Positions 26,482-36,099 are shown, counted from the first letter of the stretch. The stretch: DNA of 64,000 nucleotides from Tautonia marina (GCF_009177065.1 NZ_WEZF01000029.1:28542-92541), one strand, 5' to 3'. The notes: generated by a model not told the origin, from the sequence alone. A program made the numbers and translations.

Positions 26482-28074
26482 TCATCGACCCCGGCTGCCG
26501 ATGGTCGACCAGCCGCTTCGCGAGGAGGCTCGCCGCGAATCGGTCTTCGATCCCGACGGATTCGAGGCTGCCTCGCCACTCGATGCAGGCCGATTGGACT
26601 GCCGAGCCGTCCCGGAGCCGCTTGAGGCGACCTGCCCGCTCGACGAACTGCCCGGAATGACCGGCGTCCAGGCCGATCGGCCCGGACGCTCAGCGCGTCC
26701 CGTGGCCAGCTCGGGCTTCACGGCGGGACGAGGTCGGGCCTCTCGGGCCGGTTCGAGGGACTCCTCCGGCAACTGGATGCCGAGGAATTCGGGCCGAGGC
26801 ACGACGATCGGATCGACGTTCAGCATTCGGTCGTTCCGCCCTGAGTTCGCACTCGCAACGGCCTCGTCTTCTCCGCCGTTTTGCAAGCGGTACGTGTAAT
26901 CCTGTTGCGAATCCTGGCGATTCCCTGACTCGTTCGCGTTGTCGGCCAGATAGAGCTGAGGACCGCGAGGTGCTCGGTATTCGTACAGATGAGACATGTT
27001 GTTGCGGTCGAGAATCGCGTAGATCGAGTTCGGCGAGGCATACAGTCCCCGCCCGACCGACGGATCAAACGCGAAGTTGCAGACGCCGGCCACATAGCCG
27101 TCTTCGGTGAACAGGCCGCCGCCCGATCGCCCTTGCTTCGGCGAGTGCTGGCACTCGATCGCCTCGTAATTCCGCTTGCCCGGCACCTGATACCGCGACG
27201 TCGGGGCAAAGATGACCGTGTTCCAGGCAGTCGCGTCCTCGCCGTGCGAGCAACCGACCGTGTACATGCTCATCCGAGCCTTCGCCTGCCAGTGCTGCGG
27301 CACGACGCGGGCCGACGGCACGACCGCTCCTGGACGAATCCGAACCAGGGCCACATCCCGGTCGAAGTCGTAGTCAATCACCTCTCCCGGCATCGGTTTG
27401 CCCAGCGGGCGAACGGTCTGCCCTCCTGGACCACCCAGCTTGCCGTCAAACAGCTCCACGAGGACTGGCAGATTGAACTGATCGGGCCTCGGCTGACGCC
27501 CTTTCACGGTGAAGATGTGCGCGCAGGTGAGGATAATCGACTCCTCCGGCGAACTTTCGATCACCGTTCCCGAGCCGAATCCGAGCGATCCGCGGTCCTT
27601 GACCGTGATCCGCACGACCGTGGCCCACGGATCGGGGTTCGATCGCGAGGAACCGGCCGAGGCGTTCGACACGTTCCGAACCGGAGGATTGGTCTCCCCC
27701 CGAACCGGAGTCGGACGCGCGGCGTCTCGGTAGAGGTCGGCGAGTTCTCGCGTTTCGACCAGTCCTTCGCGTCGCGACAGTTCGCGACCCTCGGCATCGA
27801 CGATCACAAAGGTCGGAACGCCTTCAATCCCGTACCGCTCGACCAGTTCGGGGTGCTCATCGACATCAATGGATTGAACGGGATAACGATTCTTGACCAG
27901 TGTCTCGACCCGAGGGCGCATCTGCTTGCAGGGTGGGCACCAGTCGGCATGAAAATCGAGAATCACCGGTCCTCGGGCACTTTGGGCCGATCCGCCGGAA
28001 ACGGCGGAGGCCGAGGGGCCGGGGCCGGGAACGATCGCAAGCACCAAGGTCAGCAGCAAGGGGGCGGTGGTCAT
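26482..28074 (-). CDS. Thioredoxin-trypsin fusion, exported
   Basis: 530 aa from the ATG at 28074 (signal peptide about 1-34). A thioredoxin-like domain with the WCPPC redox site (Cys46, Cys49) covers about 35-130. A trypsin-like serine protease domain follows (about 150-365) with His in ILTCAHIF, Asp in DYDFDRDVALVRI and Ser in QGRSGGGLF, so the catalytic triad looks intact. A low-complexity, Arg/Ser/Pro-rich tail of about 150 residues ends the protein. An upstream in-frame start at 28131 would add 19 residues. Fusion of a disulfide or thiol domain to a protease is unusual; the substrate is unknown. Confidence 0.8.
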   Translation of the reverse strand: MTTAPLLLTLVLAIVPGPGPSASAVSGGSAQSARGPVILDFHADWCPPCKQMRPRVETLVKNRYPVQSIDVDEHPELVERYGIEGVPTFVIVDAEGRELSRREGLVETRELADLYRDAARPTPVRGETNPPVRNVSNASAGSSRSNPDPWATVVRITVKDRGSLGFGSGTVIESSPEESIILTCAHIFTVKGRQPRPDQFNLPVLVELFDGKLGGPGGQTVRPLGKPMPGEVIDYDFDRDVALVRIRPGAVVPSARVVPQHWQAKARMSMYTVGCSHGEDATAWNTVIFAPTSRYQVPGKRNYEAIECQHSPKQGRSGGGLFTEDGYVAGVCNFAFDPSVGRGLYASPNSIYAILDRNNMSHLYEYRAPRGPQLYLADNANESGNRQDSQQDYTYRLQNGGEDEAVASANSGRNDRMLNVDPIVVPRPEFLGIQLPEESLEPAREARPRPAVKPELATGRAERPGRSAWTPVIPGSSSSGQVASSGSGTARQSNRPASSGEAASNPSGSKTDSRRASSRSGWSTIGSRGR

Positions 28075-29177
28075 GCCGCGAGGACTCCTTCTTCCCGGGC
28101 AGCAATCCACCTCAGTCTTCTCGGAAGCCATCCTTGGCCGCCTTCGTGGGGCGGGGTCAGGATCGATCCGGATCGAAGGGGCAGATCGGCCGCGATTGTT
28201 CCCTCGCCGTCGGGCAAGCGGCCCGACGCGGGGGGCACCGACCTGACGGGCCGGCGCCGGGAAACCACCGAGTGCGAGGACGTGAGACGAGAGGCGATCG
28301 CATCCACAACCCGTTCCCTCGCGTCGATCTGCTCCCGAGCCACTCGGGCCCGGACGATCAACCGGGGGGCGGGTTCGACCACGGCAAGGGCCGTGGTGCG
28401 ATGCGCCGAGGAAAGAGGGGATAATTCGAGAGGGGGTGCGGCATGCCGGATGGAGAATCCGGCCCTTCCTTGGACGAGCCCCAGGTCACTGACCCCGCAG
28501 CCCAACCTCATGTCGGGCTTCGGCGCCGCCGGGTCAAAACCCCTGCGCGCTCGATCTCCCCGTGATTGCCCTGCGAAGGACGGCCGGGGAAGCAATCGAG
28601 AAACTCGCGAGGGCTCATTCACGGCTGGCGGGCCTCTTTCTACTCGGAGCGGGCACGAAGGACCAGATCAGTTATCGGCCCAGGCGTCGGCTTTCTGGAC
28701 GATTTCTCGAAAAAGAATCTCCGCCGGGCCGCCGGTTGTACGGTTCTTGCCGCCGATGCCGAACGTGTCGGAACCAAATCGCTCGGAAGGTCGTCTGAAC
28801 AGTGTGGCCGGTTTGCCGCCGCGCGGTTGGTCGGGTAGAGTTGGCTCAGTCCGGCTGGACGGACAGCGATTTCGGCTCTCTCGGCCCTAACCGCGTCGAG
28901 CATCGTTTTTTTGTCTCTGGCGCTGCGGCCGATTGCGGAAGTCGTCTCCTCCGGGCGACTTGCGAGTCGGGAATTTCGGCGCTAGAATGCATCACCTAAC
29001 GTGTTTTGCTCTGCGTCGATCCGATTCCGGGTCGCTCGCCGCTCCGGTCGAGTTCACCTCCACCCACTCCACGGTCTAGCCCCCTTCCAACGCCCCGCCG
29101 AGATGATTTTTTTCGAGGCGAGACGTCCGAGGCCCGGGCGGCCGACCGTCTGACTCCGATCGCAACGGGATGGGACC
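28075..29177. other. 1.1 kb non-coding stretch
   Basis: Open frames exist on both strands but none has a recognisable domain, a good start or a ribosome site. Apart from the promoter at 28960-28988 I see nothing definite here. Confidence 0.5.
28960..28988 (+). promoter_or_regulatory. Sigma-70-like promoter
   Basis: TTGCGA at 28960-28965 and TAGAAT at 28983-28988 with a 17-base spacer. It would give a leader of about 185 bases for the coiled-coil membrane protein gene at 29178. Confidence 0.5.
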
Positions 29178-30038
29178 ATGACGTTCGTCGGGAAAATCCT
29201 CGTCATCGTGATCCTGGCCTTCGCCCTGTTCTTCCTCGCGTTGTCGACGGTGGTCTTCACCGCCTCGACGAACTGGCGGACAGCGCACCAGGCGGTGACC
29301 GAGAAACGAAACCAACTGCAGCAAGAGCTGACGACCGCCCAGAACGATCTGGCGGCTCAGAAGACCTCCTACGAAAAGGAAATCGCCGATCGTGATGCTC
29401 GGATCGCCACCCTGGATGCTCAGAGCACCTCGCTGAGCAACCAGATCGACACCCTGCAGACCGACATCACGAGCCTCCGCACTTCGGTTGAGGAGGCGCA
29501 GCGAACCACGCAGACCCAGGTTCAGCTCGCCCAGGCCACCACGGCTGAAGCCCAACAGCTTCGCGAGCAGTTCCAGGCCGCTCAGAAGGTCGCCAACGAC
29601 TATGCGGCCCGTCAGACCGAGCTGGACGAGCAGATTTTCTTGCTCGAACGCCAGCTCGATACCGCCACTCAGAACAATGAAGACCTGCGCAATGCCCTGG
29701 CCGATTACCAGAACTATCTGGAATCGCGTGGTCTTCCCGCCGATCCCGAACAGGTCCGCCTGGCGGCTCAGGGCACCCTGGTTTCCCCCGACATCGAGGG
29801 CCGGGTGCTTCGCGTCGCCAACGACTACCTGGAAATCTCGCTCGGGTCGGACGATGGGGTGAAGACGGGTCAGGAATACTTCGTGTTCCGAACCGGCGAT
29901 TCTCCCCAGTACATCGGAAAGATTCGGATCACGCTGACCGAGGCCGACAAGGCCGTCGGCCGCCTGGTCTTCTCCAACTTGGGCCGCAAGGTGATGGAGG
30001 GTGACAGTGTCGCAGGCAAGATCCAGCCGCGGAGCTAA
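29178..30038 (+). CDS. Membrane-anchored coiled-coil protein
   Basis: 286 aa. An N-terminal membrane helix (about 4-28, VIVILAFALFFLALSTVVF) is followed by a long periplasmic coiled coil (about 40-185) rich in Gln, Ala and Thr. A small beta-rich C-terminal domain (about 200-286) follows, with PDIEGRVLRVANDYLEISLG and VKTGQEYFVFRTG. This head-and-stalk layout resembles MreC-type cell-shape proteins, but the sequence does not let me place it in that family. It overlaps the next gene by 38 bases. Confidence 0.75.
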   Translation: MTFVGKILVIVILAFALFFLALSTVVFTASTNWRTAHQAVTEKRNQLQQELTTAQNDLAAQKTSYEKEIADRDARIATLDAQSTSLSNQIDTLQTDITSLRTSVEEAQRTTQTQVQLAQATTAEAQQLREQFQAAQKVANDYAARQTELDEQIFLLERQLDTATQNNEDLRNALADYQNYLESRGLPADPEQVRLAAQGTLVSPDIEGRVLRVANDYLEISLGSDDGVKTGQEYFVFRTGDSPQYIGKIRITLTEADKAVGRLVFSNLGRKVMEGDSVAGKIQPRS

Positions 30039-30243
30039 GGGGGGAGGTCGGTCTCGGGGCTCGCGCTCCCAGGCCGTCGCCACTCCTCGCGGAGGACGAG
30101 GCGTTTACGTCCAGCAGGCCCGCAGCGATATCTTCGTCGTTCTGCTCGGCGTGGCCCTCGGCTCCTTGATCATCGGGTGCCTTTTCCTGGCCCTCAAGCT
30201 CAACCAGTACGAGTTCAGCGTCGGTGGTCCTGGCGGATTCTGA
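30001..30243 (+). CDS. Small single-pass membrane protein
   Basis: 80 aa (GTG at 30001, or GTG at 30007). The N-terminal 38 residues are basic and rich in Ser/Gly/Arg, then one membrane helix (DIFVVLLGVALGSLIIGCLFLAL with minor breaks, about 43-66) and a short outward tail. It overlaps the end of the coiled-coil gene in another frame, so the two are translationally linked and may work together. Family not recognised. Confidence 0.65.
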   Translation: MTVSQARSSRGAKGGGRSRGSRSQAVATPRGGRGVYVQQARSDIFVVLLGVALGSLIIGCLFLALKLNQYEFSVGGPGGF

Positions 30244-30737
30244 GTGTTCCTCCCCCGACCAGCCAACCTCGTTTTCGGCAACAGGGCCGGCTCCTTCCAC
30301 TGAGTGAGGGAGTCGGCCTTGTTCTGTTGCTGGAACTCAGGCAAGCAACCGCTTCGCTCACAGCGACGACACCGGAGCCGACGGGCCTCGGAGTCCGATC
30401 GACCTCGGCTCCGGGGAGAGGGCTTCGCAATCGTTCCCTCTCTCCTGTCCTCACACCCACTCCCCTGGCGGGTCCGAGCGTGGCCGAAAGCCGCCTGCGA
30501 GAATCTTCCGCCAGGGTCCACCGCAACGGTCACGCGAAAACCCGGTTCACGCTCTCCGAAGCTCGACGATCCTTGATGATCGTTGGGACGCCAGCGCCAC
30601 CACTCGATCCGGATTGCGTCATCCAGAAATCCATCCGTCTTCGAGCGTGACAAAAAGAAAAAGGCAGGTGCCAGGCACCTGCCTTGATCGGGCTCGTTCG
30701 AGAACACTACCACGGTCAACGGAATCGGTTGGAACTG
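30244..30737. other. Intergenic region of 494 bases
   Basis: No gene with a recognisable domain. It holds the terminator palindrome at 30661-30685. Confidence 0.5.
30661..30685 (-). terminator. Perfect 25-base palindrome with T run
   Basis: Twelve-base arms AAGGCAGGTGCC and GGCACCTGCCTT around one base. On the minus strand it is followed by a T-rich tail (TTTCTTTTTG) and lies about 50 bases after the esterase stop, so it is a good intrinsic terminator for that gene. Confidence 0.7.
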
Positions 30738-31754
30738 TTACTGGCCACCGAGTTCAGGCCCGTACGGTACGCCCGGCTTGGGCGGGCAGCGTTCGAAGAA
30801 CGACATGACGGCCTCACTTCCGTCGAAGTCCTGGCTGGTCTTCCCAACCATTTCGACGTGATAGTTCGACGGCTTCCCCGGCCAGTTGTGGCCGGCCCCT
30901 TCGATTCGGTAGATCTCGACGAGCGCCCCGTTCTCGCCCGGCGGGTAGGCATAAACGCGGGTCGTTGTCCCATCGTCTTCCGGGCGATCAGGCAGACGCT
31001 CGACGCACGGTTCACCGGAAATTCCGTTGGCTTCCAGGTAGGCGGCAATGGTCTCGTCGGCCGGAGCGACCCGTCCTCGGTCCTGCGGCAGCAAGCCGGC
31101 GATCGGTCCCCCCTGCACGGGCATCAAGGGGTCATCCTCGCCGATAATCGCCATTAACGAGACCGGTTGCGGGGGATCAAAGCGGTTGGCGACCACGTCG
31201 GTCATCGCTCCGGAAACCGGCGCCACGCCCGCCACCACGTCCGAGGCATCGGCCGCGAGTCGATGGCAGAACATCGCTCCGCTGGAAATTCCGGTCGCGA
31301 ACACCCGAGAGGCATCAATCAGCCCCTCGGCCGCCAGTTTTTCCACGATCGTCCGAACCATCGCCACGTCATCGAAGCGGCGATCCATGTCCGGGTTCAA
31401 GCCGTTCCGAGACGAGAACGAGGCCAGCCCTCGGCTCCGGACGATCGGAGCCCCAGGGTCGTAGTTCCAGTTCCTTCCCTCACCCTTCGGGTAGATCACG
31501 ACAAAACCGCGATCCTCGGCCAGCGGGTCGAGTTTCGCGTAATTCTGAATGGTGTCCGGGGTGCCACCTTCGCCATGGAAGACGAAGAGCGCCGGAGCAG
31601 GACGCGACCACTCCGAGGGAACGTAGAGGCGGAAGGATCGTTCCTCCTCCCCCACCGTCACCTCCCGGTCCACTGCCGAACCGGGCACGAACCCCTTCGG
31701 AGCGTCCGACCAAATCGGTGCCAGCATCACGGAAGCAACAAACGTCCAGATCAA
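30738..31754 (-). CDS. Secreted alpha/beta hydrolase, LpqC/PHB-depolymerase-like esterase
   Basis: 338 aa. A short hydrophobic N-terminus suggests export. The alpha/beta hydrolase features are an oxyanion strand (PALFVFHGEGGT), the nucleophile elbow GISSG, and a C-terminal His in EGAGHNWPG; the acid is probably the Asp in GEDDPLMP. The order matches the LpqC/feruloyl esterase group that cleaves polyester or aryl-ester bonds. No carbohydrate-binding domain is seen. It is followed by the palindromic terminator at 30661-30685. Confidence 0.75.
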   Translation of the reverse strand: MIWTFVASVMLAPIWSDAPKGFVPGSAVDREVTVGEEERSFRLYVPSEWSRPAPALFVFHGEGGTPDTIQNYAKLDPLAEDRGFVVIYPKGEGRNWNYDPGAPIVRSRGLASFSSRNGLNPDMDRRFDDVAMVRTIVEKLAAEGLIDASRVFATGISSGAMFCHRLAADASDVVAGVAPVSGAMTDVVANRFDPPQPVSLMAIIGEDDPLMPVQGGPIAGLLPQDRGRVAPADETIAAYLEANGISGEPCVERLPDRPEDDGTTTRVYAYPPGENGALVEIYRIEGAGHNWPGKPSNYHVEMVGKTSQDFDGSEAVMSFFERCPPKPGVPYGPELGGQ

Positions 31755-32184
31755 GGTTCGATTCCTCTGGTTGTGTCAATCTCAGGTGTGTGTTCGGGCG
31801 ATGCCCAATGCTCACCCCTCTTGCTTTAGCATCGCTCGCAAGCCGAGGCGGTGAGACGGACCGATCGCGACCGATTTCCGATGCTCTCGTTACATTCACA
31901 CTTTTCGCGCCAATCCGATCGTTTAGAGTCCGTTTCGATTTCGCAATACTGAACCTATTGACACCATGTCGCCCCAGTGGTATCGTTTGTACACCTGGAC
32001 GTGAAACGGGGCGACTCTGCCCGATAGGTCCAGGAGCCGGATCAAGGTTCGGGGCGATCGCATGCCCTGGCGTCCGGCGATGCACCCGGTGGTTCTTCTC
32101 AGCGAGGGCGGCGTTCGGCCTGATCCCTGAACGACTTACGATTCCAGGGCCGAATCGTCCGATCCTCCGGGGGGCGAGACATCC
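31755..32184. other. 430-base divergent spacer
   Basis: Between the divergent esterase and Rad52-type genes. It contains the promoter at 31958-31986; I see no gene. Confidence 0.5.
31958..31986 (+). promoter_or_regulatory. Sigma-70-like promoter for the Rad52-type gene
   Basis: TTGACA (31958-31963) and TATCGT (31981-31986) with a 17-base spacer. The -35 hexamer is a perfect match to the consensus and the -10 matches at four of six positions. The leader to the ATG at 32185 would be close to 190 bases. Confidence 0.45.
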
Positions 32185-32955
32185 ATGACTCAGTATCCTG
32201 ACCTGTTCGCGGCCCTCGCCGCGCCTTTTGCGTCGCACGAAGTGAAGGTCCGTCCCCAGGCGGGCCGTCAGCTCCATTACATCACCGCTCGAACGGCCAT
32301 GAACCGCCTCGACAGTGTTCTGGGGCCAGAAAACTGGTGGGACTCCTATCAACCCTCCGAGCATTCGGTGCTTTGCACCCTCACGATCCGGCTTCCGGAC
32401 GGCTCGACCCTCTCGAAGTCCGACGCCGGCGGCTACGCCGGCATGTCGGACCAGGGGGACGACGACAAGAGCGGCTACAGCGACGCCTTCAAACGCGCCG
32501 CCGTGAAGTTTGGCGTGGCCCGCTACCTCTACCGCGACGGCGTCCCCGAGTTTGTTCGGGAACGTGTGGCAGCCTCGGCCCCGGCCGTCGCCGTGGCGGC
32601 GGCGGAGGGCTCGGCTCCGGCTCCTTCGACTCGGGAAGGATCGGCTCCCGAGCCCCGATCGGAGCGTGATCGAGAGCGATCGTCTCGATCGGAACATGGC
32701 GCCTCGGGCGGCATCGTCGGCACTCCTCCTCGGAGCGGCCGGGCCCTGTTCGCCTGGGTCAAGGATCAGGAGCAGCGGCACGAGGTCGGCCTGCTCCCCT
32801 ATCTGAACAAATGGGGCAAGCTCCAGGATTATCCCGGTCGCATGATCGACTGGGACGCCGAGCAGGTGGCCAACGCCTATCAGGAAGCCATCCGCAAGAT
32901 CCAGGCGAGCGTGCCCGACCGTAATGAGGCCCTTGAGGAGGCGCTGGCCAACTGA
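32185..32955 (+). CDS. Rad52-type single-strand annealing protein
   Basis: 256 aa. Residues 1-125 match the Rad52/Rad22 DNA-annealing fold: QLHYITARTAMNRLDSVLGPENW, a beta-sheet with CTLTIRLPDGSTLSKSDAGG (split by a turn), and the helix SGYSDAFKRAAVKFGVARYLY that is the family hallmark. A disordered Ala/Ser/Arg-rich linker (about 135-185) and a helical C-terminus follow. These proteins are mostly known from phages, yet no other phage gene lies nearby. It likely acts in recombination or repair of breaks. Confidence 0.8.
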   Translation: MTQYPDLFAALAAPFASHEVKVRPQAGRQLHYITARTAMNRLDSVLGPENWWDSYQPSEHSVLCTLTIRLPDGSTLSKSDAGGYAGMSDQGDDDKSGYSDAFKRAAVKFGVARYLYRDGVPEFVRERVAASAPAVAVAAAEGSAPAPSTREGSAPEPRSERDRERSSRSEHGASGGIVGTPPRSGRALFAWVKDQEQRHEVGLLPYLNKWGKLQDYPGRMIDWDAEQVANAYQEAIRKIQASVPDRNEALEEALAN

Positions 32956-33130
32956 CCGTTCGGATCAAACGGGACGATCGCCTGTTCGGAGCCAGCCGAT
33001 CACGCCATTGCCCCGCCGAACAGTCCGAGCCCCTCAAAGGCCGTCTTCGCCCCCCGGCCGCTTCATGGCGACCGCGGGGGCGTTTTGGTTTCGAAACCGG
33101 ATGCAATGCTCCTTCCAGCGGCCCGAGCGA

Positions 33131-33625
33131 TCAGGTCCGCAGGTCGGCCTCGCAAATGACCTCGAATCCGGTGTCACGCAAGATCTGGCCGGCCAGCTCC
33201 ACATTGTCGATATGCATCGCCACGGCGGCTCGACCGTGGGGGTGAACGATCAAGGGGTAGGCGTAGTGGATATTCACCTCCCCCTGAAGCAAGGCGGTGC
33301 AAATGTCTCCCAGCGTCCGGGAGCCTGCGGTCAACTCGGCCACGAGCAGCTCGTTTTCGGCAAACGGCAGCTCAGACTTTTGCAGGATCTCTCGGCCTTG
33401 CTCGCTATGGCTAAGCATGATTCGCACGATGCAGCAATCGGCCGAATCGGCGATCGAGAGCCCGGCAATCCGGACCTTTGTCCCGGTGAACGATCGCACC
33501 AGTTCCAGCAATTGCCCGACACGATTCTCCAGAAACACGGAGAATTGCGTGATGGTCGGCCACGAGTAGCCTTCCAGGGTCTCGAACCCCAGTCCGCTCT
33601 CGCCTCCTCCTTCGCCCAGACTCAT
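33131..33625 (-). CDS. ACT-domain protein
   Basis: 164 aa. Two ACT-like halves can be seen: about 28-95 (TQFSVFLENRVGQLLELVRSF, then IAGLSIADSADCCIVRIML) and about 98-164 (ENELLVAELTAG, HPHGRAAVAMHIDNVELA). ACT domains bind amino acids and usually regulate metabolic enzymes. No biosynthetic gene is adjacent, so the ligand and partner are unknown. The ATG at 33625 gives the full tandem domain. Confidence 0.7.
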   Translation of the reverse strand: MSLGEGGGESGLGFETLEGYSWPTITQFSVFLENRVGQLLELVRSFTGTKVRIAGLSIADSADCCIVRIMLSHSEQGREILQKSELPFAENELLVAELTAGSRTLGDICTALLQGEVNIHYAYPLIVHPHGRAAVAMHIDNVELAGQILRDTGFEVICEADLRT

Positions 33626-34080
33626 GGCGTCTCCCTGCTCATCCCTGGAGCCGATGCGACGCAGCCGATCCCTTTGGGAGAGAAGTTCCCGGAGCGGCTC
33701 GGGCTCGAATCCGAATCGATGTGACTCACCCGAACCGGTGATCGTTTCAAATGTTAATGAGCAACCGGTTCCCGGTCAATCATCCTCTCTGTTCCCCACC
33801 TTCGGAACCCTCGGGCCTTCCCTTCCCGGGCACCTCGGCGATTTGGGGAAAGCCCGGCCCCTCTGGTTGCCGATGGGAAGATGACACAAGCGGATTGAAT
33901 CTCTCGGGGGCCGTGGGCGTCCCTGGAGAGAATGGGGCTCTGCGCCGGTTGGACCGGCGCCGCCAGTGGTGATCGGAGCCTCTGTTCCTGTTTCAAGTTC
34001 CCCAACCGCACGTCCCGGGGCGATCCGGAATCGACCGGCTCGAACCCGCAACGGCCGGGCGGCCCGCTCCCCTCCGAGAG
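33626..34080. other. 455-base spacer
   Basis: No gene recognised. A short 8-base inverted repeat (GCGCCGGT at 33942-33949 and ACCGGCGC at 33953-33960) might form a small hairpin in the leader of the next gene. Confidence 0.4.
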
Positions 34081-35415
34081 GTGGTATTCATGTACTGGCG
34101 ACTGCGTGACCTGGTCCGGGCCGGGGCGGCCGCGGGCCTGCTCTTCGCGATGGCCGGCCCGATGCTCCGGGCCCAGGAGCCGACCGAGCCCCTGCCCGGT
34201 GCCTCGATGCTGGGCGAAACCATCGACATTCTCCGCGCCCAGCGGACCGGTGCCCTTGAGGTCGAGGCCCGAGGCGCGGGGAACGACCGGGTCGAGCTGC
34301 GACTCCGCAACACGTCCAACCGACGGCTCCACGTCGTCTTGCCTCCGGGGCTGGTGGCCTCGGCGGCGGCCGGCCAGTTCCAGAGCATGGGCCTGGGCAC
34401 GCCGACCAATCAGCCCGAAGCCTTCGGCCGGTTCGAGTCCCTGGCCCCGGCCAATCTGCCCGGCTTCCGGTCGATCGCCGTCAGCAGCTCCTCGGCCGGC
34501 GAGGCGGTTACGGTTCCTGCCGGTCAGGAAGTCTCCGTCGGTCTGCCGGCGGTCTGCCTCAACTACGGCCTGCCCGATCCGAAGCCCTCGAACCGCTTCG
34601 AGCTGATGGACGTGTCCGAGTACACCCCCGACCCCCGCGTGCAGAAGGCCCTGCGGTCGCTGGCGACCCTCGGCACCGGCCGTCGGGTGGCTCAGGTCGT
34701 CATGTGGCACGCCTGCAACGGCCTCTCCGTGCCTCAGGTCGCCCGGCTCGCTCCCAAGCTCGCCAACAAGTGGGAACTCGCTCTGGCCGGTCGCTTCATC
34801 GAAGCGCTCGACGCCTCGACCGCCGGTGATCTTGTCGATCCGGCCTACCTGACCGCCAACCGCGTCTTCGTCCGGGTTCAAGGCGAAGGCGACCTGGCCG
34901 ACGACGCCGCTCGCCTGGCCGACTCGCTCGACGGCTCGACCCTCTTCGGCCTGCCCGTTCAGACCGTCCGGGGCTCCGAGAACCCGGTTGCCTCCGGTCC
35001 TGCCCTCTCGCTGGTCATCACCCTCGTCGGCTCGTCCGACAGCCAGACGGCCGGCCGCGTCGCCGTGCATGGCCTCGGGCTCGATCAGGAATGGGTCCAC
35101 GGCGGATCGGCCAAGCTGGCGATCGACGTCCCCGCGACCTCGCTCGACGGCGCGATTCTCGTCTCGGCCGTCGATCGTGCCGTCGCCGGTCAGTTCGTTA
35201 AGGTCCGCCGCGTCGGATCGAGCGACGGTCTCACCCGGCTCCGCGTCGAAAACGGCCTGCCGCTGACTGTCGCCTCCTTGATCCTCGACGCCTCCCCTGA
35301 GGGTGGCGCGTATGTTCCCTTCGAGGCCGTCGGCATCAGCCCGCTCCGCTCCGTCGAGCTGACCGTCCCCGCCGCCGGGGCCCGCATCGAGTCGCTCGAA
35401 TTCAACGGCCTTTGA
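34081..35415 (+). CDS. Exported protein of unknown function
   Basis: 444 aa from the GTG at 34081; the ATG at 34090 (441 aa) is better spaced from GAGAGG at 34076-34081 and probably correct. A signal peptide ends near LRAQ. The rest is beta-strand-rich with no recognised domain; segments such as VELRLRNTSNRRLHVVLPPG suggest an immunoglobulin-like strand layout. A helical part follows (ALRSLATLGTGRRVAQVVMW). I do not recognise a family and suggest a cell-envelope role only from export. Confidence 0.65.
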   Translation: MVFMYWRLRDLVRAGAAAGLLFAMAGPMLRAQEPTEPLPGASMLGETIDILRAQRTGALEVEARGAGNDRVELRLRNTSNRRLHVVLPPGLVASAAAGQFQSMGLGTPTNQPEAFGRFESLAPANLPGFRSIAVSSSSAGEAVTVPAGQEVSVGLPAVCLNYGLPDPKPSNRFELMDVSEYTPDPRVQKALRSLATLGTGRRVAQVVMWHACNGLSVPQVARLAPKLANKWELALAGRFIEALDASTAGDLVDPAYLTANRVFVRVQGEGDLADDAARLADSLDGSTLFGLPVQTVRGSENPVASGPALSLVITLVGSSDSQTAGRVAVHGLGLDQEWVHGGSAKLAIDVPATSLDGAILVSAVDRAVAGQFVKVRRVGSSDGLTRLRVENGLPLTVASLILDASPEGGAYVPFEAVGISPLRSVELTVPAAGARIESLEFNGL

Positions 35416-35696
35416 TCGGTACCGTTGACCTTCGAGCCCTCGCGTCAGCGGGACCGGAGCACCATGATTCCCGTTTGAGAATCCGCTGACCGAACGTTTG
35501 CGAGAGGGCCGAGCCCTCCGCGCCGGATCGCCCTCGACGCGAGCCCGGCCCGGGGGCGCTCGGCCCTCTTGGCCATTCCAGGCGTCTGCGAATTGATCCC
35601 GGATGGCACGCGCTGTTAAGCTAGGAAACTTGCCGGTCGATCCGTGATCGTCGACTTCCCGGTGTCGGGAAGTGACCGAGGAAAGCATCAGGACTC

Positions 35697-35966
35697 ATGA
35701 TCCGTCGTCGCGTCTTCTACGAGGGCCGCGTGCAAGGGGTCGGCTTCCGGGCCACCACCTGCCGGATTGCGGCCAACCATGCTGTCGGCGGCACGGTTCG
35801 GAACCTCGATGACGGGCGCGTTGAGCTGGTGGTCGAGGGGCCGGAACCCGAGGTCGAGGCGCTGCTTACGGCGATTCGATCCGCAATGGGCCGCTTTCTC
35901 CGAGACGAGCGGATCGAAATCCTTCCTCCCGGCGAACCTTTCCCTGACTTTCGCGTAGCATACTGA
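35697..35966 (+). CDS. acyP: Acylphosphatase
   Basis: 89 aa, the usual size. The signature [12 protein letters not shown] carries the catalytic Arg (in GFR) and [16 protein letters not shown] carries the catalytic Asn. It hydrolyses acyl phosphates such as 1,3-bisphosphoglycerate. The ATG at 35697 is the only reasonable start. It stands alone, followed by the ABC-2 permease. Confidence 0.92.
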   Translation: MIRRRVFYEGRVQGVGFRATTCRIAANHAVGGTVRNLDDGRVELVVEGPEPEVEALLTAIRSAMGRFLRDERIEILPPGEPFPDFRVAY

Positions 35967-36099
35967 AACGGACCCGATTCGTGCCCGATCAGGGTGCGCG
36001 ATCGGGGCCTTGATGATGCGGATTCGCCGCCTTCATCCGACATCTGTCCACGGTCCTCATTCTTTTTTCACTCAAACGACGCGAGCCGAGCCCCCTCCC

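Noticed and set aside
28071..28622. A 183-codon minus-strand frame beside the thioredoxin-protease gene
   Set aside because: No domain, weak start, Arg/Pro/Ser-rich composition typical of chance frames in GC-rich DNA.
26989..28890. 633-codon plus-strand frame across the thioredoxin-protease gene
   Set aside because: It is antisense to a gene with two intact active sites and shows no domain.
32185..32955. A prophage
   Set aside because: Apart from the annealing protein there are no phage structural, lysis or integrase genes.
33754..35688. Long minus-strand frame opposite the secreted protein at 34081
   Set aside because: It mirrors a gene with a signal peptide and ribosome site; its own translation is Gly/Arg/Glu-rich and domain-free.
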